Assembly (NCBI GenBank): GCA_042093735.1
Contig: JBELEM010000018.1
Span: 1 to 40,970, forward strand
Source of the DNA: Hellea sp042093735
GTDB taxonomy: Bacteria; Pseudomonadota; Alphaproteobacteria; Caulobacterales; Maricaulaceae
DNA length: 40,970 nt
Reading direction: 5' to 3'
The notes beneath the pieces are model-generated. The model was not told where the DNA came from. It searched no databases and saw only the letters and a program-made list of their open reading frames with translations. Shown here piece after piece: positions 26,408 to 35,254 of this stretch (its first letter is position 1; each line of letters begins with the position of its first letter). A program made the position numbers and the translations under genes.

Positions 26408-27617
26408 TTTGAACGCTTATGATTTCATAGCTTTAGACTCAAGAGGGAAACGTCAAAAAGGCACTATTATGTCACCCTCACCTAGAGATGCACGTGATTT
26501 ACTAAGATCCCGTCAACTTGTAACTATTAAAATTACGCATTCCAAACCCAAAGATCAGTCAGTTTCAAACTTTATAAGACCTAGGATAAAACATAAAAAC
26601 CTTACACAAGCTACGCGGCAGCTTTCAATTCTAATTGATGCCGCTACCCCAGTTGAAGAAGCTTTAAAAATTACTGCACTTCAATTTAAAAACAATATTG
26701 TTAAAACTATTTTATTATCTGTGCGCTCACAAGTTATGGAAGGCTTACGGTTATCTGATGCGTTGAAAATTCACCCTACGTCCTTTTCTGAATTATATAT
26801 TGCAATGGTCGCATCTGGCGAAACTTCTGGCCGCCTTGCTTCTGTTCTCAGTAGACTTGCCGATGATTTAGAGAGGGCTCAAAAGATTAAGCAAAAAGTA
26901 AGAGGCGCTACGGCTTACCCCATAGTGCTTTCAGTAGTAGCTTTGACTATTGTTGTTGTTTTAATGGTTTCAGTTGTTCCCAAAGTTGTTCAACAATTTG
27001 ATAGTTTTGGACAGGACTTACCAACATTAACAACACTCGTCATAGCTCTATCGGAATGGATGCAGCAATGGGGACTAATTTTATTAATTTTCATGTGTGT
27101 TTGTTTTTTACTTTTATCACGTCTTTTAAAGCAAGTATCATTCCGATTGAGTTGGGATAAAATGTTACTAGCCCTACCAATTATTAGTAAAATAATTAAG
27201 GATATGAATGCCGCTAGATTTTCTCGGACGATGTCTGGTTTAGTGGATAGTGGAACTCCCATATTAACAGCTTTAGAAGTATCTTCGTATACATTACAAA
27301 ATAGTATTATGAAGAATGCTGTTCTAGATGCTGCGTTAAAGGTTAGTGAGGGTTTGACGATTAATAATGCTCTCAATGATGCAAATGTTTTTCCGCAAAT
27401 TGTAATACAGATGATCGCCGGAGGAGAAGCAAGCGGTGATTTATCTGGAATGCTTGCTAAATCTGCTGAGTATTTAGAGGATGAATTCTCTTCGTCCACT
27501 GACGTATTTTTATCTTTGCTGGAGCCTTTAATTATTATTCTTTTAGCCGGGGTTATTTTATTAATTATTGGTGCAATTTTTATGCCAATATTACAACTTA
27601 ACACGCTTATCGTTTGA
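26397..27617 (+). CDS. gspF: Type II secretion inner-membrane platform protein GspF
   Basis: Polytopic platform protein of 406 residues with two repeated T2SSF domains. The N-terminal YDFIALDSRGKRQKGTI is typical, and long hydrophobic segments occur near residues 170-200, 220-245 and 375-400. LTQATRQLSILIDAATPVEEAL begins the first domain and AARFSRTMSGLVDSGTPILTALE the second. The ATG at 26397 overlaps the end of gspE by 11 bases; a TTG two codons earlier and one at 26409 are alternatives. Confidence 0.95.
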   Translation: MRFNLNAYDFIALDSRGKRQKGTIMSPSPRDARDLLRSRQLVTIKITHSKPKDQSVSNFIRPRIKHKNLTQATRQLSILIDAATPVEEALKITALQFKNNIVKTILLSVRSQVMEGLRLSDALKIHPTSFSELYIAMVASGETSGRLASVLSRLADDLERAQKIKQKVRGATAYPIVLSVVALTIVVVLMVSVVPKVVQQFDSFGQDLPTLTTLVIALSEWMQQWGLILLIFMCVCFLLLSRLLKQVSFRLSWDKMLLALPIISKIIKDMNAARFSRTMSGLVDSGTPILTALEVSSYTLQNSIMKNAVLDAALKVSEGLTINNALNDANVFPQIVIQMIAGGEASGDLSGMLAKSAEYLEDEFSSSTDVFLSLLEPLIIILLAGVILLIIGAIFMPILQLNTLIV

Positions 27618-27627
27618 GGAGATTTAA

Positions 27628-28083
27628 ATGAACATTCTGAGATTAATAGGTCAAATTAAGCTTGCCCAACAAGATGAAGGTTTCACATTGATAGAAGTGT
27701 TGGTGACGATGGCAATCATATCCATAATGGTTGTTGGAGTAGCGCTTACCATAATTCCAGAAACGGGTAAGGCACAAATTATAAGAGCTAAATCTGATAT
27801 ACGAATACTTGAACAAGGGTTGGAAATGTACCGTTTAGATATGCTAGATTATCCAGAGCAACAAATGGGCTTAGCAGCACTAAAGTCTTTACCAAGTGGC
27901 GTGGATGAAGGGCGTTACCGAAAGGGAGGTTATTTAAAATCACTACCTGATGACCCTTGGGGTAATCCTTATATCTATATCTATCCGGGTGAAAACGATA
28001 TTTATGATATTATATCTTATGGAGCTGATGGCGAAGTTGGGGGAGAGGCTGCGGATGAAGATATAGTTAGCTGGGATAAATAA
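27628..28083 (+). CDS. gspG: Type II secretion major pseudopilin GspG
   Basis: Main subunit of the pseudopilus, 151 residues. The prepilin-type leader is processed at Gly18|Phe19 in DEG|FTLIEVLVTMAI, with the conserved Glu at mature position 5. The C-terminal motif DPWGNPYIYIYPG and SYGADGEVGGE...DIVSW carries the acidic residues that bind calcium in GspG. AGGAG lies at ideal distance before the ATG. The prepilin peptidase that must process it is not in the window. Confidence 0.96.
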   Translation: MNILRLIGQIKLAQQDEGFTLIEVLVTMAIISIMVVGVALTIIPETGKAQIIRAKSDIRILEQGLEMYRLDMLDYPEQQMGLAALKSLPSGVDEGRYRKGGYLKSLPDDPWGNPYIYIYPGENDIYDIISYGADGEVGGEAADEDIVSWDK

Positions 28084-28085
28084 GA

Positions 28086-28556
28086 GTGAAAAATAAATCC
28101 CAAACAGATGGTTTTTCACTCATAGAAGTTTTAATAGTTTTATTTATTATTGGCCTTATGTCATCTGCTGTAATTTTATTTATGCCCCAATCCTCATCAG
28201 ATCTTGATGTTCAAGCAAAAAAACTTTCATACGGATTTAACGCTTTAATCCATGACAGTTTAGTCAGTGGTAAAGTGGCATCATTTGGATTTTCTGATAA
28301 TGGATATGCATTTTATACTTTTGCTAATAACCGATGGGAAAAAACCACCACAACAGAATGGCCCGAAGGCTTGAATTTTGAAATGTACCTATCGGGAAAA
28401 AAACTTGATATACCAGAAGATACAATGCCAATTCTTCTGTTCAAACCTAATGGCCTCATTACCCCTTTTAGATTAAAAATCTCAGATTCTGATTATTTAT
28501 ACTCGTTTTCATCACATATGAATGATGGTATTAAGGTTGAAAAAATTACAAAATGA
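28086..28556 (+). CDS. gspH: Type II secretion minor pseudopilin GspH
   Basis: 156-residue minor pseudopilin. Short leader cleaved at Gly9|Phe10 (TDG|FSLIEVLIVLFIIGLM). The following globular part is diverged; it contains NGYAFYTFANNRWE, the weak hallmark region of GspH. Starts two bases after gspG and overlaps gspI by ATGA, so assignment is supported by operon order. Confidence 0.85.
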   Translation: MKNKSQTDGFSLIEVLIVLFIIGLMSSAVILFMPQSSSDLDVQAKKLSYGFNALIHDSLVSGKVASFGFSDNGYAFYTFANNRWEKTTTTEWPEGLNFEMYLSGKKLDIPEDTMPILLFKPNGLITPFRLKISDSDYLYSFSSHMNDGIKVEKITK

Positions 28557-28909
28557 AGGATGATGGTTTTACATTGATAGAAGTTTTAGCTTCTCTTCTA
28601 ATTTTTAGCCTTGCAATAATTGGACTCACTCGAAGTAGTATGGAGTCTGTACGAACAGCAAGTGTTCTACAAAATAAATCTTATGCAGCTATTGTTGCCG
28701 ACAATCAGATTGTAGAATTAAAAACTTTACCCTTACAGACGGGAATAATTACTGGTGATAGCATTGTTATGGGAAAAAGCTTCGATTGGAAGGCTGAGGT
28801 TACAAAAACACCGAGTAAAAATTTTTATGAAATGAAGGTAGAGGTAATTGATAAAAATACTAAGCAGTTAATTATAAAGCGAACTGCTTTCCGATTAGCG
28901 AAACCATGA
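28553..28909 (+). CDS. gspI: Type II secretion minor pseudopilin GspI
   Basis: 118-residue minor pseudopilin with a five-residue leader (KDDG|FTLIEVLASLLIFSLAI). SVRTASVLQNKSYAAIVADNQIVELK is the conserved GspI stretch after the hydrophobic helix. It belongs to the tip complex with GspJ and GspK. Four-base ATGA overlaps on both sides. Confidence 0.9.
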   Translation: MKDDGFTLIEVLASLLIFSLAIIGLTRSSMESVRTASVLQNKSYAAIVADNQIVELKTLPLQTGIITGDSIVMGKSFDWKAEVTKTPSKNFYEMKVEVIDKNTKQLIIKRTAFRLAKP

Positions 28910-29526
28910 TAAATAATCTTAATATTAGTCAAAGAGGATTTACCCTAATAGAGGTATTGGTTTCGCTTTTTATTTTTTCCATTATCTCAATAGGTGCAAC
29001 AACAGCACTTACTCAAAGTTTAAAAACTAAAGAACAATTAGCTTCAGTAATGGATGAGTTAAACGAAATTAACATTGCTCGTACTATTATTAAAAATGAT
29101 ATGTCGGCTATAACTTTGCGCGCTAGCAGAGATGAGTTGGGAGATAAAAGGCCTTATTCTGTATTTTCAGATAGTACTGTTTTACTAAGTTTTACTCGCC
29201 GCGGTTTGGAGAATCCTGGAGGGCTTGAAAAGCGTGGAGACTTAGAGAGAGTAAATTATGTTTTTGAAGAAGGTTCCTTAATTAGGATTTCGTATGAACA
29301 TGAAAACCCAGGTCAAATGCCTAATACTTACAGATTAGTATTGCTCAAAAACATTGAAGATATAAAGATAAAAGGGATAAAATACGAAAATAACTCAATG
29401 ATAAAAGTTAATAATTCAGATATTCGGTTTAGTAATATTGAAATTCCGTTGGTGAGAGCAATTGTTTTAGAGGTAACTGATAAAAAAAACGGCCTAACGG
29501 AACATTTTTTTGAGTTTAATTTATGA
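28906..29526 (+). CDS. gspJ: Type II secretion minor pseudopilin GspJ
   Basis: 206-residue tip pseudopilin. Processing site at Gly11|Phe12 (SQRG|FTLIEVLVSLFIFS). The globular part contains the GspJ-typical FTRRGLENPGG...ERVNYVFEEGSLIRISY. Overlaps gspI and gspK by ATGA, implying coupled translation and matched stoichiometry. Confidence 0.93.
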   Translation: MINNLNISQRGFTLIEVLVSLFIFSIISIGATTALTQSLKTKEQLASVMDELNEINIARTIIKNDMSAITLRASRDELGDKRPYSVFSDSTVLLSFTRRGLENPGGLEKRGDLERVNYVFEEGSLIRISYEHENPGQMPNTYRLVLLKNIEDIKIKGIKYENNSMIKVNNSDIRFSNIEIPLVRAIVLEVTDKKNGLTEHFFEFNL

Positions 29527-30524
29527 CTAAAAAATCCAAAGAAGAGGGTACAGTTTTACTCACAACTTTACTTGTTATGTCCATAATGGCTGTAATATCG
29601 ATAGCTATCATAGAGGATATAAAATTTGCAGTTAAAAAAACAATTAATACCGATCACTATGCGCAGACACATTGGTATTTAATGGGCGCAGAAGATTACA
29701 TAGAAAGCTTTATCAGTTACCAATATGATGAACTCGATGTTTCAATCAAAAATGATACGCTAAGAAAATCTCTTTCATTGTCCTACCCTTATGATGGAGG
29801 AATGATTTCGGCTAATATAACCGATGGTACTGATTGTTTTTCATTGGGCAGTTTAATTACTGTAGACGGTAGAGCTGATGTTGCTGGTCGAAGGCAGTTT
29901 GAATATTTAATGGGTTCATTGGGCATACCTGAATATAAATCGAAAAAAATTTCTTATTCACTTTCTGATTGGATGGACGCGGACACCCAACGCGAACTTC
30001 TCGGTGCTGAAGATGGAGATTATTTACGACGTCCAATACCTCACCGTACCCCTAATTCCATGATCGCCTCCGTCATGGAGTTGCGTAGTATCGAGGGAAT
30101 AGATGAAAATATCTACAAACGTATAAGACCGCACATATGTGTTCGTGAGCAAGGGTCTAAAACTAAATTTAACATTAATACCTCTGAAGCTAAGGACGCT
30201 TTTCTACTCTCATCAATTCTGGGGGGAAGTGATTTTTATGAAACAGCACTTGCAATTATTTCTGAGCGTCCGAAAAAGGGATATGAAAACATGCAAGAGC
30301 TAAGGTCCAGTCAAGCTCTTCAAAACTTTGAAGGTGATAGCGTTGCTTATGATCAAATTGTATTTGAACCGAGCTTCCTCTGGGTAGAAGTGAAAGTTGA
30401 TTATCGTAATGCCTCTCGAGTAGTTAGTTATGAGTATGATGTTAGTGATGGTAATATTAGTAAAATATATAAAGGATGGGGATATGAGAGTTTGCGGCCA
30501 AAATTACAGGAAAAGGAATTATAA
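29523..30524 (+). CDS. gspK: Type II secretion minor pseudopilin GspK
   Basis: 333-residue large minor pseudopilin that caps the pseudopilus. Leader cleavage at Gly9|Thr10 (EEG|TVLLTTLLVMSIMAV); there is no Glu at mature position 5, which is normal for GspK. SLSDWMDADTQRELLGAEDGDYLRRPIPHR and KFNINTS are conserved; they belong to the SAM-like/helical insertion domain. Confidence 0.94.
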   Translation: MTKKSKEEGTVLLTTLLVMSIMAVISIAIIEDIKFAVKKTINTDHYAQTHWYLMGAEDYIESFISYQYDELDVSIKNDTLRKSLSLSYPYDGGMISANITDGTDCFSLGSLITVDGRADVAGRRQFEYLMGSLGIPEYKSKKISYSLSDWMDADTQRELLGAEDGDYLRRPIPHRTPNSMIASVMELRSIEGIDENIYKRIRPHICVREQGSKTKFNINTSEAKDAFLLSSILGGSDFYETALAIISERPKKGYENMQELRSSQALQNFEGDSVAYDQIVFEPSFLWVEVKVDYRNASRVVSYEYDVSDGNISKIYKGWGYESLRPKLQEKEL

Positions 30525-30529
30525 TTAAG

Positions 30530-31585
30530 GTGTCACGTAATCTCATAATAATTTTAAATAGCTCTAATGATGAAATAGGTATGTGGGGACTTATTGATAA
30601 CAAAAAAGTTATTGACCATGGACAGGGTAAGCCGCCTATTGCATATAATGTTTATAATACTTTACTTGTATTACCGGGACAATTTATTAGGGTGTATCCT
30701 CACAAAGTTTCAATAAAGTCAAAGCGAGAATTAGCTCAGGCAGCAATATTTTCTATTGAAAATAAAATAGCCGAACCCATTGCCGGGCTACATTTTATTG
30801 TATCAGAAGATAGAATTGCAATTATCAACAAAGATTATTTAACACGATGTTTGGTTAAAATAAAAAATATGGGTTTCACGCCTCAAAGAGCAGCTGCAGA
30901 TTTTGAATTATTTACAAGCATAACAGGTAGTTTTCTTATTTTAGATCGCGTAATCAACCCAGGTATCTTTGGTAATGCTATCGATAGTGCGTGGTCCGAA
31001 GAAAAAAACATAATAGATAATATTGAAATTTTTAAATCTATCGATCACTCTGTAGAAAAAAATAATTTCCTTAATCTTTTGCAGAATGAATTTGCGCAAA
31101 AAACTGCATCGGCATTGCCATTTAAAAAACTTGCTTTTACTGGCTCATTAATAACTTGTTTTGTTTTTGTATTTATTTCTTCAATACCAATAGAAACCCG
31201 CGCTCTAAAAAAGCAGGTATCAGATTTAAAGTTAAGAACGGAAAAATTATACTTCGATACAACAGGAGAAAAAGCTAATGGCAAAGCTGCATTATTGACT
31301 AGAAAATTTATCGCAAGAGGCAGCTCGAACTCTTCTGACTTTCTTCATTTGTCTGAAATATTATTTAGATCCGTAGATGATGTGCCTGGACTTTCCGTAA
31401 GCAATATTAGATTCCAAAATAAGGTTAACGAATTACAGATACAATTTATTTACCCAAGCTTTGAGAGTGCTGGGGAAATTGAAAAATTTGTCAGCGAATA
31501 CGGCGGTATATTAACGACAGGCGGCGTTAGAGAAAAATCGGGTATTTTGGTAGGAGAGGCTAGTCTTCGTGAGGCTAGGTCGTGA
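30530..31585 (+). CDS. gspL: Type II secretion assembly protein GspL
   Basis: Bitopic protein linking GspE to the membrane platform, 351 residues, somewhat short for GspL. A cytoplasmic actin-like part (about 1-195, with LLVLPGQFIRVYPHKVSIKSKRELAQAAIFSIE) precedes one transmembrane helix around 203-220 and a periplasmic ferredoxin-like domain with FIYPSFESAGEIEKFV. Start codon is GTG. The family call rests on position, architecture and these stretches. Confidence 0.88.
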   Translation: MSRNLIIILNSSNDEIGMWGLIDNKKVIDHGQGKPPIAYNVYNTLLVLPGQFIRVYPHKVSIKSKRELAQAAIFSIENKIAEPIAGLHFIVSEDRIAIINKDYLTRCLVKIKNMGFTPQRAAADFELFTSITGSFLILDRVINPGIFGNAIDSAWSEEKNIIDNIEIFKSIDHSVEKNNFLNLLQNEFAQKTASALPFKKLAFTGSLITCFVFVFISSIPIETRALKKQVSDLKLRTEKLYFDTTGEKANGKAALLTRKFIARGSSNSSDFLHLSEILFRSVDDVPGLSVSNIRFQNKVNELQIQFIYPSFESAGEIEKFVSEYGGILTTGGVREKSGILVGEASLREARS

Positions 31586-32034
31586 ATAATTTTATAAAGT
31601 GGAGCCAACGAGAGTTATACGAAAAAGTTATAATCAGCTTGACGACTGTGATGGCTTTTGGGTTTATTGTTTATATATTTGTTTATAACCCTATTAGAAA
31701 ATTGAATATTGAAGCGAATTTAAAAGTTTCTAAAGCCATTTCTGAATATGAGTTAGTTGCAAACGCAGTTCCTGAACTTTCTGAAGGAACATTGGAAAAA
31801 GAGGTAATATTTAACCGAGATATATTGATACGAATAGCCCGTGAAAATAGTATTAACCTCTCTCGTATAAATCCTACCAAAGAAAGTTTTGAGATCTGGG
31901 TTGATAATGTTGAAACAATAAAGATGTATAAATTTATTCAATCTTTGATAAATGTTGGAGGGGCTAATCTTACACGAGCGTCTATCTCCATTAATGAAAA
32001 TTCCTTACTATCGGCACAGCTTACTTTTAGGTGA
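31582..32034 (+). CDS. gspM: Type II secretion assembly protein GspM
   Basis: 150-residue bitopic protein: short cytoplasmic N-terminus, one membrane helix (about 15-35), coiled-coil and a small periplasmic ferredoxin-like domain. GspM is poorly conserved and identification depends on position after gspL, with which it shares a four-base GTGA overlap (start GTG). It ends the operon; no gspN follows. Two bases separate it from the convergent methyltransferase gene. Confidence 0.85.
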   Translation: MNNFIKWSQRELYEKVIISLTTVMAFGFIVYIFVYNPIRKLNIEANLKVSKAISEYELVANAVPELSEGTLEKEVIFNRDILIRIARENSINLSRINPTKESFEIWVDNVETIKMYKFIQSLINVGGANLTRASISINENSLLSAQLTFR

Positions 32035-32036
32035 GT

Positions 32037-32648
32037 TTAATTTTTAAAAATTAATTTTTCATGACAAAGAAGCCATTCTTTTTTTTCAATTCCTCCAGCA
32101 TATCCACCTATTTTACTATTTTGAAGTATAACTCTGTGGCACGGTACTACTAATGCAAGAATATTTTTAGCATTTGAGTTAGCGACAGCTCTCGAGGCCT
32201 TTTTATTGCCAATCGCTGCGGCTAATTCTGAATATGAAAAAGTTTTCCCAGAAGGGATTTTGGTTAAATTAAGCCATACTTTTTTTTGAAATTTAGTTCC
32301 TGTAAACATCAAAGGCGTGGTGAATTCTTTGAGGGCCTTTTTAAAATAAAGTTTTAACTCATTTTCTATTCTTTGAGTTATTAGTGTCCTACCCGGTATA
32401 ATATTCCGGTTATATTTTTGAGATAGCCTTTGAAACCCATTATGAATGTTTTTTCTGGTAATAAATTCCAACATATAAAGATGGTTCTCGTCACAGATTG
32501 CTAACATTTTTCCTATCGGTGTAGGTATCCACTCAATAAAAAGTGGGCTCGTTGCAGAATTATTTATTATGGTCCACCTTTTTTTATTAAATGCATTAAA
32601 GTTTTTACTGTCTTTGTAAAAATTTTCCACTTTTGAATAATCCCTCAT
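32037..32648 (-). CDS. ogt: Methylated-DNA-[protein]-cysteine S-methyltransferase
   Basis: Suicide repair protein that takes the alkyl group from O6-alkylguanine. 203 residues; the active-site motif PCHRVI places the acceptor Cys at 170. The DNA-binding region has FSYSELAAAIGNKKASRAVANSNAKN (HTH with the Arg finger). The N-terminal half (IEWIPTPIGKMLAICDENHLYMLEF) resembles the C-terminal transferase part of alphaproteobacterial Ada proteins, but the Ada zinc and AraC domains are absent. It may therefore be a stand-alone descendant of Ada. The 40-residue N-terminal stretch has no recognised domain. Confidence 0.92.
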   Translation of the reverse strand: MRDYSKVENFYKDSKNFNAFNKKRWTIINNSATSPLFIEWIPTPIGKMLAICDENHLYMLEFITRKNIHNGFQRLSQKYNRNIIPGRTLITQRIENELKLYFKKALKEFTTPLMFTGTKFQKKVWLNLTKIPSGKTFSYSELAAAIGNKKASRAVANSNAKNILALVVPCHRVILQNSKIGGYAGGIEKKEWLLCHEKLIFKN

Positions 32649-32801
32649 TTGAACAGTTTAAGAATTGAAAGTCAGGATAAATAAACTCGATTTAGAATCC
32701 ATATGTTACTATTGAGACGAATTTATAATTTGGATGCAGTAAAAACAAGCATTGTTATTTTCTAGTCATTTCTGTAAGTCTGAAAAAAATAAGGAAATAA
32801 T

Positions 32802-33431
32802 ATGGCTGTTACATTTTACAAAGGGGATATTCCGAAAGGACTTGATTTTGGTTCTTCTGTTGCAGTTGATACTGAAACGCAAGGTCTCTCCCTTCTTAGG
32901 GATAAACTGTGTTTAGTGCAGTTATCATCAGGAGATGGGAATGCGCACATAGTTCAGATGGATAGAGAAAAATATGGAGCTCCAAATTTAAAGCATCTAT
33001 TGAGTAACCCTAAAGTTGAAAAAATTTTTCATTTCGCTAGATTTGATGTGGCAATAATCAAACGTGATTTGGGTATTGATATGAACCCTATCTTTTGTAC
33101 AAAAATAGCCTCTGGGCTGGTGAGAACATACACAGATAGGCACGGTTTAAAGGACCTGACAAAAGAGTTATTGAATATCGACCTTTCAAAACAACAGCAA
33201 AGTTCGGATTGGGCTTCTGATGAGCTAAGTCAGGCCCAACTCGATTATGCAGCATCTGATGTATTATATTTACACCAATTAAGAAACATTTTAACCGCTC
33301 GTTTGTTAAGAGAAAGAAGGTTAGATCTAGCAAAGAGTTGTTTTGAGTTTCTACCCGCTCGATGTGAACTTGACTTAAAAGGTTGGGAAGGCGTTGATAT
33401 TTTCAGTCATAGAATGCGACGTTCCGAATAA
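32802..33431 (+). CDS. rnd: Ribonuclease D (short form)
   Basis: 3'-5' exonuclease of the DEDDy family, 209 residues, lacking the HRDC domains of E. coli RNase D. Exo I is Asp23 and Glu25 (VDTETQG), exo II contains Asp82 (HFARFD), and exo III is Tyr149-x3-Asp153 (LDYAASDVLYL). Probably processes tRNA or other small-RNA 3' ends. This short form commonly precedes lptC in Alphaproteobacteria, as here. AAGGA before the ATG. Confidence 0.93.
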   Translation: MAVTFYKGDIPKGLDFGSSVAVDTETQGLSLLRDKLCLVQLSSGDGNAHIVQMDREKYGAPNLKHLLSNPKVEKIFHFARFDVAIIKRDLGIDMNPIFCTKIASGLVRTYTDRHGLKDLTKELLNIDLSKQQQSSDWASDELSQAQLDYAASDVLYLHQLRNILTARLLRERRLDLAKSCFEFLPARCELDLKGWEGVDIFSHRMRRSE

Positions 33432-33516
33432 ATTTTGGAAATTTACATTATGTTACTGTAATAAAAGCTGAAAAAAATTTCTGTCGTAATTTTTAATTTC
33501 TTGTTTATAAAGTCTC

Positions 33517-34200
33517 ATGAACTCAACCACTAAATCAAAAATAGACCATAGCGCAGGAGAGGCACTTGGGCTTTGGGAGCCTAAGAGAACACTTACTCTT
33601 GAATCTGCTCGCAGGCATTCTTTTTTTATAAAAATGATGCGTAGGGTGTTAATAGGCTTGTGTTTATGCTTATCGATTTTTCTTGTTTATGAATTTGCAA
33701 CACAAGGTAATGTTACGTTTATAGAAGACAATCCTACTGAAGCAGTAAAAATGATTAATCCTAGGTATAGTGGTAGAACAAATGATGGCTTGCCATTTTA
33801 CCTAAAAGCAGATCTAGCAACACGTAAAATGACAGAACGGGATGTTGTTTCATTAATCAAACCGGTACTCGAGTTTACAAGAGAAAAGGGAGCGGAAGTA
33901 TCAATTTTGTTGGCCGAAACTGGAACTTTTAATGATGTAGAAAAAATATTAAACCTAAAATCAGGCGTCAGTTTAAAAACTGATGATGGATATGAGTGTA
34001 CAACTACACATGCCCGTATTTTCAATAAAGAAAAGCGTATTGAGGGCAAAGAATACATTGAATGTAATGGTAATTTTGGTGAAGTAACAGGAAATGCATT
34101 TGAGATTAATAATAATTATAGTCAGTTTGTATTTAAAAATGGAGTAACTGCAGCGATTGAACAAGATAGCGCGATTAGTACAATCGGTGAGAGCAGATGA
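33517..34200 (+). CDS. lptC: LPS transport bridge component LptC
   Basis: 227-residue bitopic inner-membrane protein of the Lpt machine. A hydrophilic N-terminus is followed by one transmembrane helix around 43-61 and a periplasmic beta-jellyroll (LptC/DUF1239 type) with INPRYSGRTNDGLPFYLKADLA and VSLKTDDGYECTTTHARI. It passes LPS from LptB2FG to LptA. Stop and lptA start share ATGA. Confidence 0.88.
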   Translation: MNSTTKSKIDHSAGEALGLWEPKRTLTLESARRHSFFIKMMRRVLIGLCLCLSIFLVYEFATQGNVTFIEDNPTEAVKMINPRYSGRTNDGLPFYLKADLATRKMTERDVVSLIKPVLEFTREKGAEVSILLAETGTFNDVEKILNLKSGVSLKTDDGYECTTTHARIFNKEKRIEGKEYIECNGNFGEVTGNAFEINNNYSQFVFKNGVTAAIEQDSAISTIGESR

Positions 34201-34691
34201 GACGTACAATTTTATTTTTTCTAGTAATGCTTTATCAATTTGATGCTTCCGCACAGATATTTGGAGGTGATGATCCTATAAGGTTTAGCTCTGACAAAGC
34301 CACCTATGAAGGAAATATAACTATTTTAGTGGGTAGCGTTGATGTTGTTCAAGGCCCAGCTAGGATAAAGTCTGATATAATGAAAATATTCCGCAGTAAT
34401 CCTACAATTTCCGATGGAAGCGATAAATTAGGTGCTATTTCCCGTATTGAGGCAGTTGGAAACTTTCATTACACAACCCCTCAAAATGATGTTAGAGGAA
34501 CGAGCGGGGTGTATGAACGTGATAAGGGTACAATTACTGTATTGGAAAACGTTAAGGTTAAGCAGCCCGGCGGTAATACTGCATCTACAGATCGTTTAGT
34601 ATATAACATTGAGACTGAGACTATAAGGTTCTCTGGAGAATGTAGGGGTAAAGACTGCTCTGGCCGACCAACCATAAGATTTGGAAACTAG
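34197..34691 (+). CDS. lptA: LPS transport periplasmic protein LptA, copy 1
   Basis: 164-residue OstA/LptA-type periplasmic protein that forms the bridge carrying LPS across the periplasm. Signal peptide ends at about ASA|Q (residues 17-20). The core repeats short beta strands: ITILVGSVDVVQGPARIKSDIMKIF, ISRIEAVGNFHYTTP, VRGTSGVYE and TASTDRLVYN. It ends with a CX4C pair, Cys149 and Cys154. A clear paralog follows nine bases downstream. Overlaps lptC by four bases. Confidence 0.9.
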   Translation: MRRTILFFLVMLYQFDASAQIFGGDDPIRFSSDKATYEGNITILVGSVDVVQGPARIKSDIMKIFRSNPTISDGSDKLGAISRIEAVGNFHYTTPQNDVRGTSGVYERDKGTITVLENVKVKQPGGNTASTDRLVYNIETETIRFSGECRGKDCSGRPTIRFGN

Positions 34692-34700
34692 GATAAAATC

Positions 34701-35237
34701 ATGAAAAATATTTTTAAGCTTTTTTGCGGGTTGTTATTGCTGAGCTTAGTGCCATCAAAAGTATTTGCTCAGTTCTCAACTGGTAATAACTTACCGACAG
34801 AAGCGAGTGCTGATTTAATAATTAATTCTTCTGGAACCACTATTCTTAGTGGCCAAGTCGATGTACGCCAGGGTGATACTAGAATATTAGCGGATAAAAT
34901 GAAAATTTTTGGAGGTATTTCAGCTGGTGATGAAGGTTCTAATACAGATGATATTTCACGAATAGAGGCCACTGGAAACTTCTATTATATAACGCCAGAA
35001 CAAGAAGTGCGGGGCGATAATGGTGTTTATTTAAAGTCATCTGATACATTCACAGTAACAGGTAATGTAATTTTACTTCAGGGTGAGAATGTTGTCACTG
35101 GGGATACACTTATTTATGATTTGAAAAAGGAAGAGGCTCAAGTGACAGGCACATGTAATGGACGAATTTGTGGAACAGAGGGCCGAGTGAAAATTCTTCT
35201 TAAAAATTCCAATGATAATGGAAATGAAGTTAATTAG
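34701..35237 (+). CDS. LptA-like protein, tandem copy 2
   Basis: 178-residue paralog of the preceding LptA. Signal peptide ends at about VFA|Q (21-24). Shared blocks with copy 1 include TIL.G.VDV.QG..RI..D.MKIF, ISRIEA.GNF.Y.TP, VRG..GVY and D.L.Y, together about a third of the aligned residues by eye. The C-terminal CX4C pair (Cys152, Cys157) is also kept. It is probably an OstA/LptA-domain protein working in the same LPS bridge, either as a mixed filament or with a specialised role. Its last base overlaps a possible GTG start of lptB. Confidence 0.82.
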   Translation: MKNIFKLFCGLLLLSLVPSKVFAQFSTGNNLPTEASADLIINSSGTTILSGQVDVRQGDTRILADKMKIFGGISAGDEGSNTDDISRIEATGNFYYITPEQEVRGDNGVYLKSSDTFTVTGNVILLQGENVVTGDTLIYDLKKEEAQVTGTCNGRICGTEGRVKILLKNSNDNGNEVN

Positions 35238-35254
35238 TGAATAAAGGTGATATG

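Noticed and set aside
26990..27604. 204-residue open frame antisense to gspF
   Set aside because: Shadow of the hydrophobic gspF codons; no independent support.
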